DNA of 64,000 bases from an uncultured Verrucomicrobia subdivision 3 bacterium (GCA_903850425.1 CAINLR010000177.1:1-64000), one strand, 5' to 3'; counted from the stretch's first letter, positions 36,083 through 46,726 are shown. Made by a program: numbers and translations. The notes: generated by a model from the letters alone, not told the origin.

Positions 36083-36104
36083 GCGGTGTCAGTGGGTGGA
36101 AGAT

Positions 36105-38102
36105 TCAGGGAGCGATGGCCTCGGCGATTTCGCTGAACAGCTTTTTGAAGTTCTCCGATTCAGGATCGAGATCGGCAAGTTCGCCGCGCAGGAGCTTGCG
36201 AACGAGGGCGGCCAGCACGGCGGGCAGCGCGGCGTGATCCATGCGGCGGCCCATTTCCTTGGCGGCGCGTTCCAAGCCGGCCGTGAGCACTTCGGCCACG
36301 CGGTCGCCCAGCAGCTTGACGCTGTTGTTCTCAACAAAACCGGCACCGTAGCGGGCCACGGCGGCGAGCACGTCGCCGGCAACCTCGACCAGGGTGGCCC
36401 CGGCCAACAGTTTAATCTGACCGGCGGTGCCTTGACCTTGATCGGCCGCGGTGAGGACGGCTTGCAGGACGGCGGTGGCGACGTTCTTTTCCAGCGCGGC
36501 GAACAGCTGTGCATTGCGCAGCATGGCTTCGATGGCCGCGTCCATGAGGTCGGCGGCTTGCAGCGCGGCGAGGCCGTGGTCTTTCACTTGTTGCGCGAGC
36601 AGACCCGCAAGTTCGGCGACATAGGGACCAAAATTCGTTCCGGTCAGTTCCGGATGTTTCGCCAAGGCTTGCAACGCGCCACCGACGGCGGCATTGGCCA
36701 GCGGCCAGGCTTCCATGCCGTCGCTTTTTGCCACGGCTGCCAGCACGCTTCCCACCACATCCTGCGCGAGACCGGCGTCGGCGATGATTAATTCGGGATG
36801 TTGCGCGAACGTCGCCAATGCGTCTTTGAAGATGCGTTCCATGCCGTCGCGGCCGAATACGGCGCGCAGGCCGGTGTCATTGATGGTCGAGGCAACCGAA
36901 GAAATCAGCAGCCGCAGCCATTTTTCGCCCACCGCGCCGTCGAGCAAATCCGGCTTGCGCGCGACGGCACCGATGGCGGCTTCGGCCAGATGCAACACCG
37001 TGTCGGATGAGAAATAAGCGGTGCTCGGTGTGGCGGCGAGCTGGTTCATCACGGCCAGTAAGGTCTCGCTCAGGAGTGGCGATTGTCCTGCGAGCAACTG
37101 CGGGCCGTGCTTGGCCACGGCGTTGATGCCGCCGCGCACGAGGTCACCCCAATGGTCTTTGAAGAAAGTTCCAAAATCATTCTTGTTTGCTTTCACCAGG
37201 GGCGCGGCATCCGTGAGAAAAGTGGCGACGATGTCGCGAAAAACGCCGGCGTGTTCGGAGGCGAGCTGTTCGCCCGCCAACTGCAAACCTTCGCCGATGA
37301 GCAGGCTGTAACCCTGGCCGCGCAACAAGCCAACCAGATAGTCGTCGGGACTGTCGGCATCGTCGCGAGCGCGGGCGAGCGCTTCGAGCAGCGCATCGGC
37401 CCATTGCGCGTGACCCTCGACTACCACTCGCGCATCGAGCAGGCCGTTGAGGGTCGAACTTAAAACGTGACGCAGGAGCGGGCTCCAATCCTCGAAATCG
37501 TCGAGGTCCGGTTTGGAGAAACGTTGCAGCACGGACTGCACAATGGTCTGGGCATTTTTGTCGCGGATGAAGAGCGACGTGTTTTCCGCGCCGAACTCCG
37601 CGACGACGTCGGCCACCAGCAAGCCGAGCCGCGCGCCGTAGCCGAGTCCGCGCTGGTCGCGCCCGGCGGCGGTGTAGAAAGCCGCCTTGCAGATATCGGC
37701 GTTCGCCTTGTCGTCCCAGTTGACGGACGGCACCCATTGCTTGAGCGCTTTCAAATATTCGGCGTCGGGATTGATCGCCGGCGGATGGGCCTGCTCGGGG
37801 AAAAGTTTTTCAAAAAATCCAATCCAATCGCCGGGCACGGGATTTTTGGCGAGCAGGGCTTTCAGCCGGGCGCGATCGTCGCCGAGCGGATCGGGGTTGT
37901 CGTTCTTGGTCTGTTCGAGATAATCGCGCAACCTCGGCAGCGCGAGATCCACATCGGCCACGCCACTTTCGGGCGGCATGGGAACGTAGAGCGCGCCGGT
38001 GACGGCTTCCTTTTCCGCGGTCAACCGGTCAATGCGGCCGGCGAGTTTGATGATGCCCTTGGCAATGGAAATGGCCAGACCAGCAGCTTCGGCGGTAATC
38101 AT
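36105..38102 (-). CDS. large alpha-helical repeat protein, unknown function
   Basis: A 665-residue protein with no signal peptide or clear membrane helix. It is alanine/leucine-rich with repeating helical units of about 40-50 residues, for example ALATFAQHPELIIADAGLAQ, then GALQALAKHPELTGTNFG and VAGDVLAAVARYG, spaced through about 250-640. The N-terminus (LAISIAKGIIKLAGRIDRL) is amphipathic and might touch the membrane. I do not recognise the family. It lies 60 bases after the lipase-fusion gene and before the lipoprotein gene, all three apparently one operon. Confidence 0.65.
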   Translation of the reverse strand: MITAEAAGLAISIAKGIIKLAGRIDRLTAEKEAVTGALYVPMPPESGVADVDLALPRLRDYLEQTKNDNPDPLGDDRARLKALLAKNPVPGDWIGFFEKLFPEQAHPPAINPDAEYLKALKQWVPSVNWDDKANADICKAAFYTAAGRDQRGLGYGARLGLLVADVVAEFGAENTSLFIRDKNAQTIVQSVLQRFSKPDLDDFEDWSPLLRHVLSSTLNGLLDARVVVEGHAQWADALLEALARARDDADSPDDYLVGLLRGQGYSLLIGEGLQLAGEQLASEHAGVFRDIVATFLTDAAPLVKANKNDFGTFFKDHWGDLVRGGINAVAKHGPQLLAGQSPLLSETLLAVMNQLAATPSTAYFSSDTVLHLAEAAIGAVARKPDLLDGAVGEKWLRLLISSVASTINDTGLRAVFGRDGMERIFKDALATFAQHPELIIADAGLAQDVVGSVLAAVAKSDGMEAWPLANAAVGGALQALAKHPELTGTNFGPYVAELAGLLAQQVKDHGLAALQAADLMDAAIEAMLRNAQLFAALEKNVATAVLQAVLTAADQGQGTAGQIKLLAGATLVEVAGDVLAAVARYGAGFVENNSVKLLGDRVAEVLTAGLERAAKEMGRRMDHAALPAVLAALVRKLLRGELADLDPESENFKKLFSEIAEAIAP

Positions 38103-38162
38103 AATTGAGGTCGGGTGGGAATGAGTTTGCAGTGGAGCGGTTGGGAAACGGTTTGAATCCGG

Positions 38163-40196
38163 TCATTTCTCATCCGGCGTGATGGCGACGCGTTTCAGGT
38201 GTTCGCAATAAAGCGCCATGCTGTGGTCGCGCACGGTGGTCTTGGCAGCCTGCTTGAAATCGGCCGCCGCATTGGCGACCAGGTTCAGAAAGCGATACCA
38301 GAAGCCAATGTCGCGCTGCAGCCGCCCGGTGTCGTCAATATAGACCATTTCGCCGACGTGCTCGTAGCCGACAGCGCGCGGCGGAACCCGCGTGACGAGA
38401 TCTTCATTGTTGACCAGCCGAAACGTGCGCGGGCCAAGAGCGGTTTGATAATTCTTGGCGAAATCAGGATTGCCCACGCGCGGGCTGCCGTAGTTGCAAA
38501 CACCTTGAATCGGATAGCCGCGCGCCGCCGTGAGCCGATGCGCGCAGAGGGTCGCCAGCGCCGCGCCAAGGCTGTGACCGGTGACGTAGAGCAGCGCGCC
38601 CGAGCCGGGCAGGGCGTCCAGCGCCGACTGCACCGGCGCATAAACACTGGCCAGCGCGCGGGCAAAGCCGTCGTGAATTTCTCCGGGAAAATCCGGGGAC
38701 GCTCTCAAGAACGCCCGGGCGTCCGACTCCCAATCGGGCAACTGCGACGGCTCCGTGCCACGGAAGGCGAGGATGGCGACGCCCGCGCCGACGGCGAGAA
38801 AACCCTGGGTGCTGGTCGGCTCGTCGTTGAAGTGCGTGACGCGGTCGAAGCGCCAGACGCCTTTGACCGTGGCTTCAATTTCCGCCGGCGTGGCATACGC
38901 CAGCAGCGACGCTTCGGCGAGCCAGTAAGCCTTGGCGACTTGGAATTGCGTGCTCGGCTCGCGCAGCGCTTCGCCAATGGGCAGCAGGGGTTTGGCTGGT
39001 TGCGGGGCGGTTCCAGCGGGTGCCGGGGCGGTGGAAACGGCCGGTGAATTTGGCGGCGGCGCGGCGGCCGAGTTGGCGGCGGGCGCAGTGTCCGCGCCGG
39101 TTTTTGCACCCAGGCTGCGCAGCTTGAGCAGTTGGTTCAAGATATCGAACCAGAACGGCGCGCCGAGGCAGACGGCGAACGCGGTGGCCACCAGGCCGAG
39201 GAGTTTTAGAATCAAAGCTGCCGCCATCCACTTTTTGCCGACGTGCTCGTCTTGCGCGTGCAGCGGCAGGAAGTTGTCCCGGAACGGGGCCACCCAGCCG
39301 ATTGGGAAACCGATGCGCTCGAGCTTTTGCAGTTCCTTGATCTGCGTTTTCAAGGATGACTGCAATTCCGCGATGGCCGTGCCGTTCGTGGAGGCGGCAT
39401 TTGCCAACGCGAGGTTGGTTGCATCCGCGGTGGGCAGGTTGGTTGAAACCACTGTTGGCACACTGATGGTTTTTGCATAATCCACCATCGAACTGCGCAG
39501 TCCCGGATCGCGGAACAGCACATAGCTGATGCGCAACGCGTCGCAATTCAGAATCAGCGCGACGGTCAGCCCGCTCCAGAACAGCCATTTCTGCACCTTG
39601 CGTTTGTAGCCGCCGGTGGTGCGCGCCATGGCCTCGCCAAACCAGCGGGCCAGCGCGGCGGTGACCTCGGCACGAACGGCCAGGGTGTCGGCGGGAAGGC
39701 TGCGCAGCAAACTGCTGAGCCGCTCGCGTAATTTGGGGGAAGCGTGTCGCTCAAACGCCCGGCTCAAGGCGGCGCGACTGTCTGGAATCACGCCATCCGC
39801 ACCTTTGCCGGTGGCGATATCCAGGACGACTTTGGCAAACCGCGTCGCATCCATGTAAGCCGGTGACTCGGAATCCGCCGCCCGGAGCGGTTCGATTTCC
39901 GGGTGGGTCCAGAAAAGTTCTTCCATGCCTTCGCCGTGAGCGTTCTTCTCTGCGGCCAGCTTTGCGTCACCCGTCAGTTGACCGGCGGCGGGCGGCGGTC
40001 CGGCACCGGCGGATTTCTTTTTGGTGCCGCGGTCCTCGTGGCCTTTCAGCAGCGCGTTGACCGTGATTTTGAGGGTGTCGTGACGCCACCTCAGCCAATT
40101 GGCGAGCAGTTCGACCAGGATTGAGCAAATGCTGGCGAGCAGGAAAAAGACGGCGACTAGTCCGAGGCCGACATCAAGGATGGCTGGAAAGTTCAT
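38163..40196 (-). CDS. membrane-domain/class-3 lipase fusion
   Basis: I chose ATG 40196, which opens with a membrane helix (LDVGLGLVAVFFLLASICSI). The 677-residue protein has two parts. The N-terminal 360 residues match a widespread unnamed membrane module: L-F-W-T-H-P-E-I-E-P-L, S-P-A-Y-M-D-A-T-R-F-A, WFGEAMARTTGGYKRKVQ before a second helix, and LGAPFWFDILNQLLKLR after a third. After a proline/alanine linker comes a lipase class 3 alpha/beta hydrolase (about 430-640): AFRGTEPSQ, the nucleophile Ser542 in VTGHSLGAALA, NNEDLVTRVPP (Asp) and YEHVGEMVYID (His). It should be a membrane-anchored lipase or phospholipase; the substrate and trigger are unknown. First gene of a three-gene operon. Confidence 0.8.
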   Translation of the reverse strand: MNFPAILDVGLGLVAVFFLLASICSILVELLANWLRWRHDTLKITVNALLKGHEDRGTKKKSAGAGPPPAAGQLTGDAKLAAEKNAHGEGMEELFWTHPEIEPLRAADSESPAYMDATRFAKVVLDIATGKGADGVIPDSRAALSRAFERHASPKLRERLSSLLRSLPADTLAVRAEVTAALARWFGEAMARTTGGYKRKVQKWLFWSGLTVALILNCDALRISYVLFRDPGLRSSMVDYAKTISVPTVVSTNLPTADATNLALANAASTNGTAIAELQSSLKTQIKELQKLERIGFPIGWVAPFRDNFLPLHAQDEHVGKKWMAAALILKLLGLVATAFAVCLGAPFWFDILNQLLKLRSLGAKTGADTAPAANSAAAPPPNSPAVSTAPAPAGTAPQPAKPLLPIGEALREPSTQFQVAKAYWLAEASLLAYATPAEIEATVKGVWRFDRVTHFNDEPTSTQGFLAVGAGVAILAFRGTEPSQLPDWESDARAFLRASPDFPGEIHDGFARALASVYAPVQSALDALPGSGALLYVTGHSLGAALATLCAHRLTAARGYPIQGVCNYGSPRVGNPDFAKNYQTALGPRTFRLVNNEDLVTRVPPRAVGYEHVGEMVYIDDTGRLQRDIGFWYRFLNLVANAAADFKQAAKTTVRDHSMALYCEHLKRVAITPDEK

Positions 40197-40825
40197 GGTG
40201 AATAAAAAGTTGGCGTGGCTAAATGGTCCGCGGGGCCGGTGATGTTCCCATACTCCATACTCCCGCTCCGGGCCGCAGCGCAAATGAATTCGGCGCGGTG
40301 GTGGCGGGGTGCGGGGTGCGGGCGGATTCGACCCCGATGATTGGATCTCGGGCCGCCCGGTGGCAACGGTGCCTAGGTTGATCGTTCATAACACAGTTGA
40401 GCCTGAACTTAATACTTATCCCGAACCCAGACTGCATTCGGGGTTTTGAAACGAATGACGGCCAAACGATAGGAGAGCCGCAATGGTGATGCAAGTGAAT
40501 ATGATGTTAGCTACAAGCGCAATTAATGCTGTGGGCGGTCGCCGCCAACCGTTGAAACGATTTTGAAGTTCGCTGCGACCGGACCACCCCGCGGAAGCCC
40601 GGGGCTAATGAGCGTGGCAACCGGAAGTCGGAAAATTTGTGAAACGTCCGGGCCAAGTTTCCCAACCGTTCAACGTGCGGCCGAATGGAATCTGGCCGCT
40701 TCCCGAGCCATCGGGACCGCGTCCCGATGCCCGCGGCGAACGGCAGGATGACTCTCGACGCGCCCCGCATTCGCTGGTTATGATCTGGCTGCAACGCCCG
40801 TGCAGCCGATCCAGGTTCCTGACCC
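40197..40825. other. intergenic region between divergent operons
   Basis: These 629 bases separate the minus-strand lipase operon from the + strand hybrid kinase gene. Short open frames exist on both strands, but none has a family pattern, a ribosome site or composition that I would trust. Promoters of both units should lie here; I cannot point to one. Confidence 0.5.
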
Positions 40826-43800
40826 ATGCGCCGAAATTTGTCAGTCCGATTTTTTTTGGTTGACCTGACCCGCCTGATTTTTTTTGAAATCGCGCGGCCG
40901 GCGCTGGTCTTGGCCGTGCTGCTGCAACTGATGGGGAGCGGGCCGGCGTGGAGCCAGAATTCCGACTATCTCATTGATTCCTGGCGCAATCACGAAGGGG
41001 TTCCGGAAAGTTCCGTCCTGACGGTGGCCCAGTCGCCGGATGGCTATCTGTGGGTGGGATCGCCCGAGGGATTGCTGCGTTTCAATGGTGTCAATTTCGT
41101 CAAAGCCGAGCAGTTTTCGGCCATGCTCCGATTGCAGACCTCGATTGACTTTCTCGCCACCGATCGCTCCGGCCGGTTGTGGGCGGGGGCGGACGGGCGT
41201 CTCGCCCGTTATGACCACGGCCGCTGGCACGGCGTGGGCAGCACCAATGTTTTCTTCCGCAGTGTCGCCGAAGCCAATGATGGCCGGGTTTTTCTGGGTG
41301 GCATGGTTGGCCAGCTTTACACGATCAAAGACAACCAAGTGGTCACCCACCCGCCGCCTGCTGGCCTGACCAACAGCGGAGTGTTTTGCATCAGCGATGT
41401 CAAGGACGGTGGCTTCTGGCTGGTCAACCGGGGATTTATTGGCCGGTTGACGACCAAGGGTTGGTTGCGGCTGGGGCCAACCAACGCCATCGCAAAATCG
41501 TTGGTCGCCGCGCCGGCGCGACAAGGCGGCATCTGGGTTTATGTTCCGGGCGAACTCCGGCGGTTTCAGGCCGACGGCACGGTGACGTCATTTCCCGCCA
41601 TTGATCTGGATCAACCACGCGAGATCATCGAAGACCGGTTCGGCACGATTTGGGTGGCTTCCATTGCCGCTGGCTTGACGCATTTCCGGCCCGGCGGGAG
41701 AGCGGTTACGATCAACGCCGCCAATGGCTTGGCGCACAATACGGTGCGGTGCGTGCTGGAAGATTTTGAAGGCAACCTTTGGGCGGGTGGGAGCGTGAGC
41801 GGCCTGAATCGGCTGAAGCCGCGGCAATTCCTCACGCTCGGACGCGGTGACGGATTGCCGGACAATGCTGTCCGGACGGTCGCGGAAGAATCGCCTGGCC
41901 ACATCCTCGTGGGCACGCAGGGTGGCGGCATGGCGCGAATTCACGATGGCAAGGTCGTGGTGGAAACTTCTTCTTCAGCGGGTGTGCCGAGCAAAAATAT
42001 TTGGAGTCTGCTGCGGGATCGGGGCGGACGGCTCTGGGTCGGCACTTACCACGACGGGCTGTTTGTGGAAACCAACGGCTTCCCGCGTCCGTTTCCGCTG
42101 GTCGCGGGCTGGGAGAAATCCGTTGCCTGCCTGATGGAAGATGCCCACGGGCGCGTCTGGGCAGGCGGCCCCACGGGTTTATGCGTCATCGAGACTAATT
42201 CAACCGTCACATCTATTACCAACTCGGTTATCAAGGGCTTCGCGGTGACCAGTCTCGCGAAAGATTCCAAGTCCCACACGATTTGGATTGGCACTTTTGC
42301 GCATGGCGTCTATCGGATGGATAAAGGCGACCCCTCGCGAATCAGTCCGCTGGCCGACTTGCCGGGCCGACGCATTAGTTCGCTGACGATGGATCAGGAT
42401 GGGTTTCTTTGGGTGGGCATTTTTGAACACGGCCTCGCCTGTGTCCACGACGGCATCACTACCCTGATCGGGGTGGAACAAGGCCTCCCCGCCGACACGA
42501 TTGGCTCCCTCCTCGAGGACGGTCACGGCTGGTTCTGGCTCGGCTCGACCCGAGGAATTCTCCGGGTGGCCGTCAACGACCTGCACCGCCAGGCGCAGCA
42601 GCCCAACCTGACCGCCAGCTGGAGTGTCTTCAACACAAGCGACGGCATGGATTCTGAATATTGTGCCGAAGGCTACCAGCCCACCGCGCTGCGGGCCAGT
42701 CAGGGTCGGCTCTGGTTTGGCACCGACCGGGGGGTCGTCACGGTGGACCCGGCCGGATTGCGCCTGAACACCAACCTGCCACCAGTGCTGGTGGAGCGCG
42801 TCGGCTTTACCGACCATGCCGGCACGAATCATATCCTCCTCAAACCGTTCGCGGACAAACTGGTGATCCCGGCGGGCAGCACCGAACTGGCGTTCTTCTT
42901 TGACGCGTTGAGTTACACCGCCCCGGAGAAAGTGGAGTTTGCCTACCGGCTGGAAGGCGTGAACAAAAACTGGGTGAGCCTCGGCCATCAGCGCGAACTC
43001 CATTTTCGAGCCATGGCCCCCGGCAGCTATGAATTGCACATCCAGGCCGCCAACAACGACGGCCTCTGGAATGAGACCGGGGCCACGCTGGCTTTCACCA
43101 TCAAGCCGTTTCTCTGGCAGACACTGTGGTTCCGGTTACTCGTGTTGCTGGCGGTCGGGGGCGGCGGCGGCATGGCCATCTGGCGCACGACGCGCGGGCG
43201 CTTTCAACGCCGCATTGAACAACTACAGCAGCAACGACTGCTCGAACAGGAACGCGCCCGGCTGGCCACCGTCATGGAAAACACCAGCGACCTCGTGGTT
43301 TTTGCCGACCATCAGGGCGGCGTGATTCACGTCAACTCGGCCGGGCGGAAACTACTCGGTCTGGCCGCCGGCGAAGCCGTCCACACTCTCACCCTGGCGG
43401 AGTTGCAGCCGCGCTGGGCTGCCACTTTGGTGGCGAACCAAGCCATTCCCGCCGCCCGGCAGCAGGGCACCTGGGAAGGCGAAACCGCCCTGTTGCACCG
43501 CGACGGCCATGAAATCCCGGTGTCCCAAGTCATCATCGCCCACAAGGACGCGGCGGGCAGCGACACGTTTCTCTCCACCATCGCGCGCGACATCACCGAG
43601 CAGAAACGCGCGGAAGCCGAGTTGCAGCGGCGCGAAAAACATTTTCGTTCGCTCATCGAACATGCCTCCGACAGCATCACCGTGATCAATCCGCAGGCGA
43701 TCGTCACCTATCAAAGTTCTTCCGGCGAACGGCTCTTGGGTTATCCCGCCGAAGCGATGCTGGGCCGCTGCCTGCTGGATCTGGTCCATCCGGAGGATTT

Positions 43801-45181
43801 GCCCAAGGCGCAAGCCGGCTTGGCGCAAACCGTGGCGCAACCCGACGCTTCCGTCACGGTGATCGCGCGCCTGCGTCACCAGAAAGGTGATTGGCGCACC
43901 GTGGAAGCGGTGGGCACCAGCCTGCGGACCGATGCCGGCGACCAGCAGATCATTCTCAACTCCCGCGATCTGACGGATACGTTAAAACTGGAAGAACAAT
44001 TCCGGCAGGCGCAAAAAATGGAGGCGGTCGGCCGCTTGTCCGGCGGCATCGCCCATGATTTCAACAACATCCTGACGGTGATCCAAGGCAATGTGGATTT
44101 TCTGAAGGCCGGTGAAAAATTATCGCCCGGCGAACGCGAAGCCTTGGCCGACATCACGGTCGGGGCGGAGCGCGCGGCCGCGCTGACCCGGCAGTTGCTC
44201 GCCTTCAGCCGGCGGCAGACCATGCAACTGGCCAGCCTCGACGTCAACCAGGTCGTGACGCAGATGGTGCGGATGCTGCGGCGCATTCTCGGCGAGGATA
44301 TCGAGATGCAGTTGACGTATGCGGCGCCGCCGCCTTTCGTCCGCGCGGATGCCGGCATGTTGGAGCAGGTCTTGTTGAATCTGGTGGTGAATTCGCGCGA
44401 TGCCATGCCCAAAGGCGGCCGCTTGGAAATCGAAACGACCGCCGCCGTCTTTGACCGGGCGATGGTCGCGCAAGATCCGCAATTGCGGGAAGGCGACTTT
44501 GCCTGCCTGCGCGTCACCGACAATGGCTGCGGCATTCCTCCCGACTTGATGACGCGGATTTTTGAACCGTTCTTCACCACCAAGGATGTCGGCAAAGGCA
44601 CCGGGCTGGGGCTGGCCACCGTTTATGGCATTGTCGAACAGCATAACGGCTGGGTGAATGTGACCAGTGAAATCGGGCGGGGAACCACCTTCCGCATTTA
44701 TCTGCCCCGCCACGCGCCGAGCGAGGCGGCCAAACCGCCGGCCCAGAAATTGGCCACGGTGGACGGCGGAAATGAAACCATCCTCTTGGTGGAAGACGAA
44801 CCTTCGTTGCGAATGCTGGCGCGAAAATACCTGACGCGGCTGGGCTATCAAATCATTGAAGCCGAGACCGGCGTCCAAGCGCTGAAAATATGGCCCCGGC
44901 ACAAACATGAAATCGCCTTGGTGGTGACCGACATGGTCATGCCCGGCGGCGTGAGCGGGCGCGAGCTGGGGGAACAACTGCGCCGCGACCTCGCCGGCTT
45001 GAAAATTATTTACACCAGCGGTTACAGCGCGGACATCGCCGGCAAGGATTTTCCGTTGCAGGAAGGCGTGAACTTTCTGCCCAAGCCGTTCAACTCGGCG
45101 GACCTGGCCCGCCTCGTCCGCAAGACCATTGATGAACCGGCCACTTTCAACACCCTCGCACCCGGGGCCATGACGGAATAA
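40826..45181 (+). CDS. hybrid Reg_prop/PAS sensor histidine kinase with receiver
   Basis: A 1451-residue one-protein phosphorelay. An N-terminal hydrophobic segment (about 12-42) leads to a periplasmic Reg_prop double propeller (about 46-660; GYLWVGSPEGLLRFNG, LWVGTYHDGLF, LWFGTDRGVV), a Y_Y_Y domain (about 675-760) and a membrane helix (about 767-787). Cytoplasmic parts are two PAS domains (about 812-930 and 938-1060), a HisKA domain with His1077 in GGIAHDFNNILTVI, a HATPase (about 1175-1292; DNGCGIP, GKGTGLGLATVYG) and a C-terminal receiver (about 1316-1435) with Asp1369 in VVTDMVMPGG. No DNA-binding output is present, so a further partner is needed. Its upstream neighbour is the divergent lipase operon. 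Confidence 0.88.
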   Translation: MRRNLSVRFFLVDLTRLIFFEIARPALVLAVLLQLMGSGPAWSQNSDYLIDSWRNHEGVPESSVLTVAQSPDGYLWVGSPEGLLRFNGVNFVKAEQFSAMLRLQTSIDFLATDRSGRLWAGADGRLARYDHGRWHGVGSTNVFFRSVAEANDGRVFLGGMVGQLYTIKDNQVVTHPPPAGLTNSGVFCISDVKDGGFWLVNRGFIGRLTTKGWLRLGPTNAIAKSLVAAPARQGGIWVYVPGELRRFQADGTVTSFPAIDLDQPREIIEDRFGTIWVASIAAGLTHFRPGGRAVTINAANGLAHNTVRCVLEDFEGNLWAGGSVSGLNRLKPRQFLTLGRGDGLPDNAVRTVAEESPGHILVGTQGGGMARIHDGKVVVETSSSAGVPSKNIWSLLRDRGGRLWVGTYHDGLFVETNGFPRPFPLVAGWEKSVACLMEDAHGRVWAGGPTGLCVIETNSTVTSITNSVIKGFAVTSLAKDSKSHTIWIGTFAHGVYRMDKGDPSRISPLADLPGRRISSLTMDQDGFLWVGIFEHGLACVHDGITTLIGVEQGLPADTIGSLLEDGHGWFWLGSTRGILRVAVNDLHRQAQQPNLTASWSVFNTSDGMDSEYCAEGYQPTALRASQGRLWFGTDRGVVTVDPAGLRLNTNLPPVLVERVGFTDHAGTNHILLKPFADKLVIPAGSTELAFFFDALSYTAPEKVEFAYRLEGVNKNWVSLGHQRELHFRAMAPGSYELHIQAANNDGLWNETGATLAFTIKPFLWQTLWFRLLVLLAVGGGGGMAIWRTTRGRFQRRIEQLQQQRLLEQERARLATVMENTSDLVVFADHQGGVIHVNSAGRKLLGLAAGEAVHTLTLAELQPRWAATLVANQAIPAARQQGTWEGETALLHRDGHEIPVSQVIIAHKDAAGSDTFLSTIARDITEQKRAEAELQRREKHFRSLIEHASDSITVINPQAIVTYQSSSGERLLGYPAEAMLGRCLLDLVHPEDLPKAQAGLAQTVAQPDASVTVIARLRHQKGDWRTVEAVGTSLRTDAGDQQIILNSRDLTDTLKLEEQFRQAQKMEAVGRLSGGIAHDFNNILTVIQGNVDFLKAGEKLSPGEREALADITVGAERAAALTRQLLAFSRRQTMQLASLDVNQVVTQMVRMLRRILGEDIEMQLTYAAPPPFVRADAGMLEQVLLNLVVNSRDAMPKGGRLEIETTAAVFDRAMVAQDPQLREGDFACLRVTDNGCGIPPDLMTRIFEPFFTTKDVGKGTGLGLATVYGIVEQHNGWVNVTSEIGRGTTFRIYLPRHAPSEAAKPPAQKLATVDGGNETILLVEDEPSLRMLARKYLTRLGYQIIEAETGVQALKIWPRHKHEIALVVTDMVMPGGVSGRELGEQLRRDLAGLKIIYTSGYSADIAGKDFPLQEGVNFLPKPFNSADLARLVRKTIDEPATFNTLAPGAMTE

Positions 45182-45313
45182 TTCCGTTGACAGGATTTCG
45201 GCAAGCGCAAACCATCTGCGAAATGAGTCCGGGAAATTTTTGATGTTGCCGACCAACCCAATCCAATCGCCGCCGCCCGCGCGGACGGCACCCTTCGCTG
45301 TTCATTCCTCATT

Positions 45314-46618
45314 GTGAAAAATTACATTCTCGACACGAACGTCCTGCTGCACGATCCGCATTCGCTCCTCAACTTCAAAGAGAACCACGTCGTGGTGCCC
45401 ATTGAGGTGATCGAGGAAATTGACCGCTTCAAACGCGAGTCCACCGAGCTGGGCCGCAACGCGCGCACGGTGTCGCGGTTGCTGGACGGCTTTCGCGGCG
45501 ACGGCAGCCTGAGCGCGGGCGTGAGTTTGCCCAATGGCGGCAAGCTGGAAATCGCCTTCCACAAAAATGGGCACGACGAAAATGGTTTCAACGGCAATTC
45601 CGTGGACAACCGCATTTTGGCCCTCGCGGCCAGCATTCAAAAAGCGTCGCCGAAAAAAATCACGATCCTCGTCTCCAAAGACATCAACCTGCGCATCAAG
45701 GCGGACGCGCTCGGACTGCAGGCCGAAGATTACGAGACCGATCGGGTGCCGCTAACCGATCTCTACACCGGCATGTCCGACCTGGCCGTGTCAGCGGAAA
45801 AAATTGCGGCCTTTCGAGCCAAAGGTGAGTTCGCACTGGATAGCGGAAAAAAATATTCCCCGAACGAATACTTCACGCTCACGGACGAAGCGAACCCCAA
45901 GAAGACGGCGCTGGCGAAAGTGGATGCGACCGGCACCAAGCTGGTGCCCATCCTGGACTGCCGCGAGGGCGTCTGGGGCATCAAGCCGCGCAACCGCGAA
46001 CAGCATTTCGCGCTGGACGCGCTGCTCGATGACCGCGTGAAACTGGTCACGCTCATGGGCAAGGCCGGCACGGGCAAAACGCTGATCGCCATGGCCGCCG
46101 GATTGAAGCGCGTCATCAACGACCGCGAATTCCGCCGGCTCGTCGTCGCGCGGCCGACCATTTCCATGGGCAAGGAACTGGGCTTCCTGCCCGGGTCGCT
46201 GGACGAGAAGCTGGCGCCCTGGATGCAGCCCATTCACGACGCGCTGGAAATGCTGAGCGACCTGAACATGGGGCACGAACAGCGCCGGGCTGCCGATCTC
46301 ATGCGCAGCGGCAGCATCGTGGTGGAGGCGTTGAGCTACATTCGCGGCCGGAGCATTGCGAACCAGTTCATGATCATTGACGAGTCGCAAAACCTCACGC
46401 CGCTGGAGGCCAAGACCATCGTCACGCGCGTCGGCCAGGGCACAAAAATTATTTTCACCGGCGACCCATATCAGATTGACAATCCCTACGTGGACAGTTC
46501 ATCGAACGGATTCAACTACGTCATCAGCCGTTTCCGCGATCAGGCGATCGCCGCGCACATCGAGCTGCAAAAGGGCGAGCGCTCCGAATTGGCCGAGCTG
46601 GCGGCCAATATTCTTTGA
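45314..46618 (+). CDS. PhoH2-type protein: PIN domain fused to PhoH ATPase
   Basis: The start is GTG 45314. The 434-residue protein has an N-terminal PIN ribonuclease domain (about 1-135; ILDTNVLLHD, EVIEEIDRFKR, then the late acidic V-D-N-R-I-L-A-L) and a C-terminal PhoH ATPase (about 220-434; Walker A MGKAGTGKTLIA, ARPTISMGKELGFLPG, Walker B FMIIDESQNLT, TKIIFTGDPYQID). PIN-PhoH proteins combine RNA unwinding with RNase activity and are conserved in many bacteria; the cellular substrate is unclear. It lies upstream of a PUR-domain nucleic-acid-binding protein. Confidence 0.9.
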   Translation: MKNYILDTNVLLHDPHSLLNFKENHVVVPIEVIEEIDRFKRESTELGRNARTVSRLLDGFRGDGSLSAGVSLPNGGKLEIAFHKNGHDENGFNGNSVDNRILALAASIQKASPKKITILVSKDINLRIKADALGLQAEDYETDRVPLTDLYTGMSDLAVSAEKIAAFRAKGEFALDSGKKYSPNEYFTLTDEANPKKTALAKVDATGTKLVPILDCREGVWGIKPRNREQHFALDALLDDRVKLVTLMGKAGTGKTLIAMAAGLKRVINDREFRRLVVARPTISMGKELGFLPGSLDEKLAPWMQPIHDALEMLSDLNMGHEQRRAADLMRSGSIVVEALSYIRGRSIANQFMIIDESQNLTPLEAKTIVTRVGQGTKIIFTGDPYQIDNPYVDSSSNGFNYVISRFRDQAIAAHIELQKGERSELAELAANIL

Positions 46619-46726
46619 GGGGTGGGCCGGTCGTAATGGTGGCAAAGGTGAAGGAGGTGAATGGATTGCCAACCGTTTACCCGCCAGCCCCCCCGAATTA
46701 GGGATGCTCAAAATACAGATTTACAT

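Noticed and set aside
40507-40827. Minus-strand frame of 106 codons in the gap before the hybrid kinase
   Set aside because: Composition is typical of random GC-rich frames, there is no ribosome site, and it would overlap the expected promoter region.
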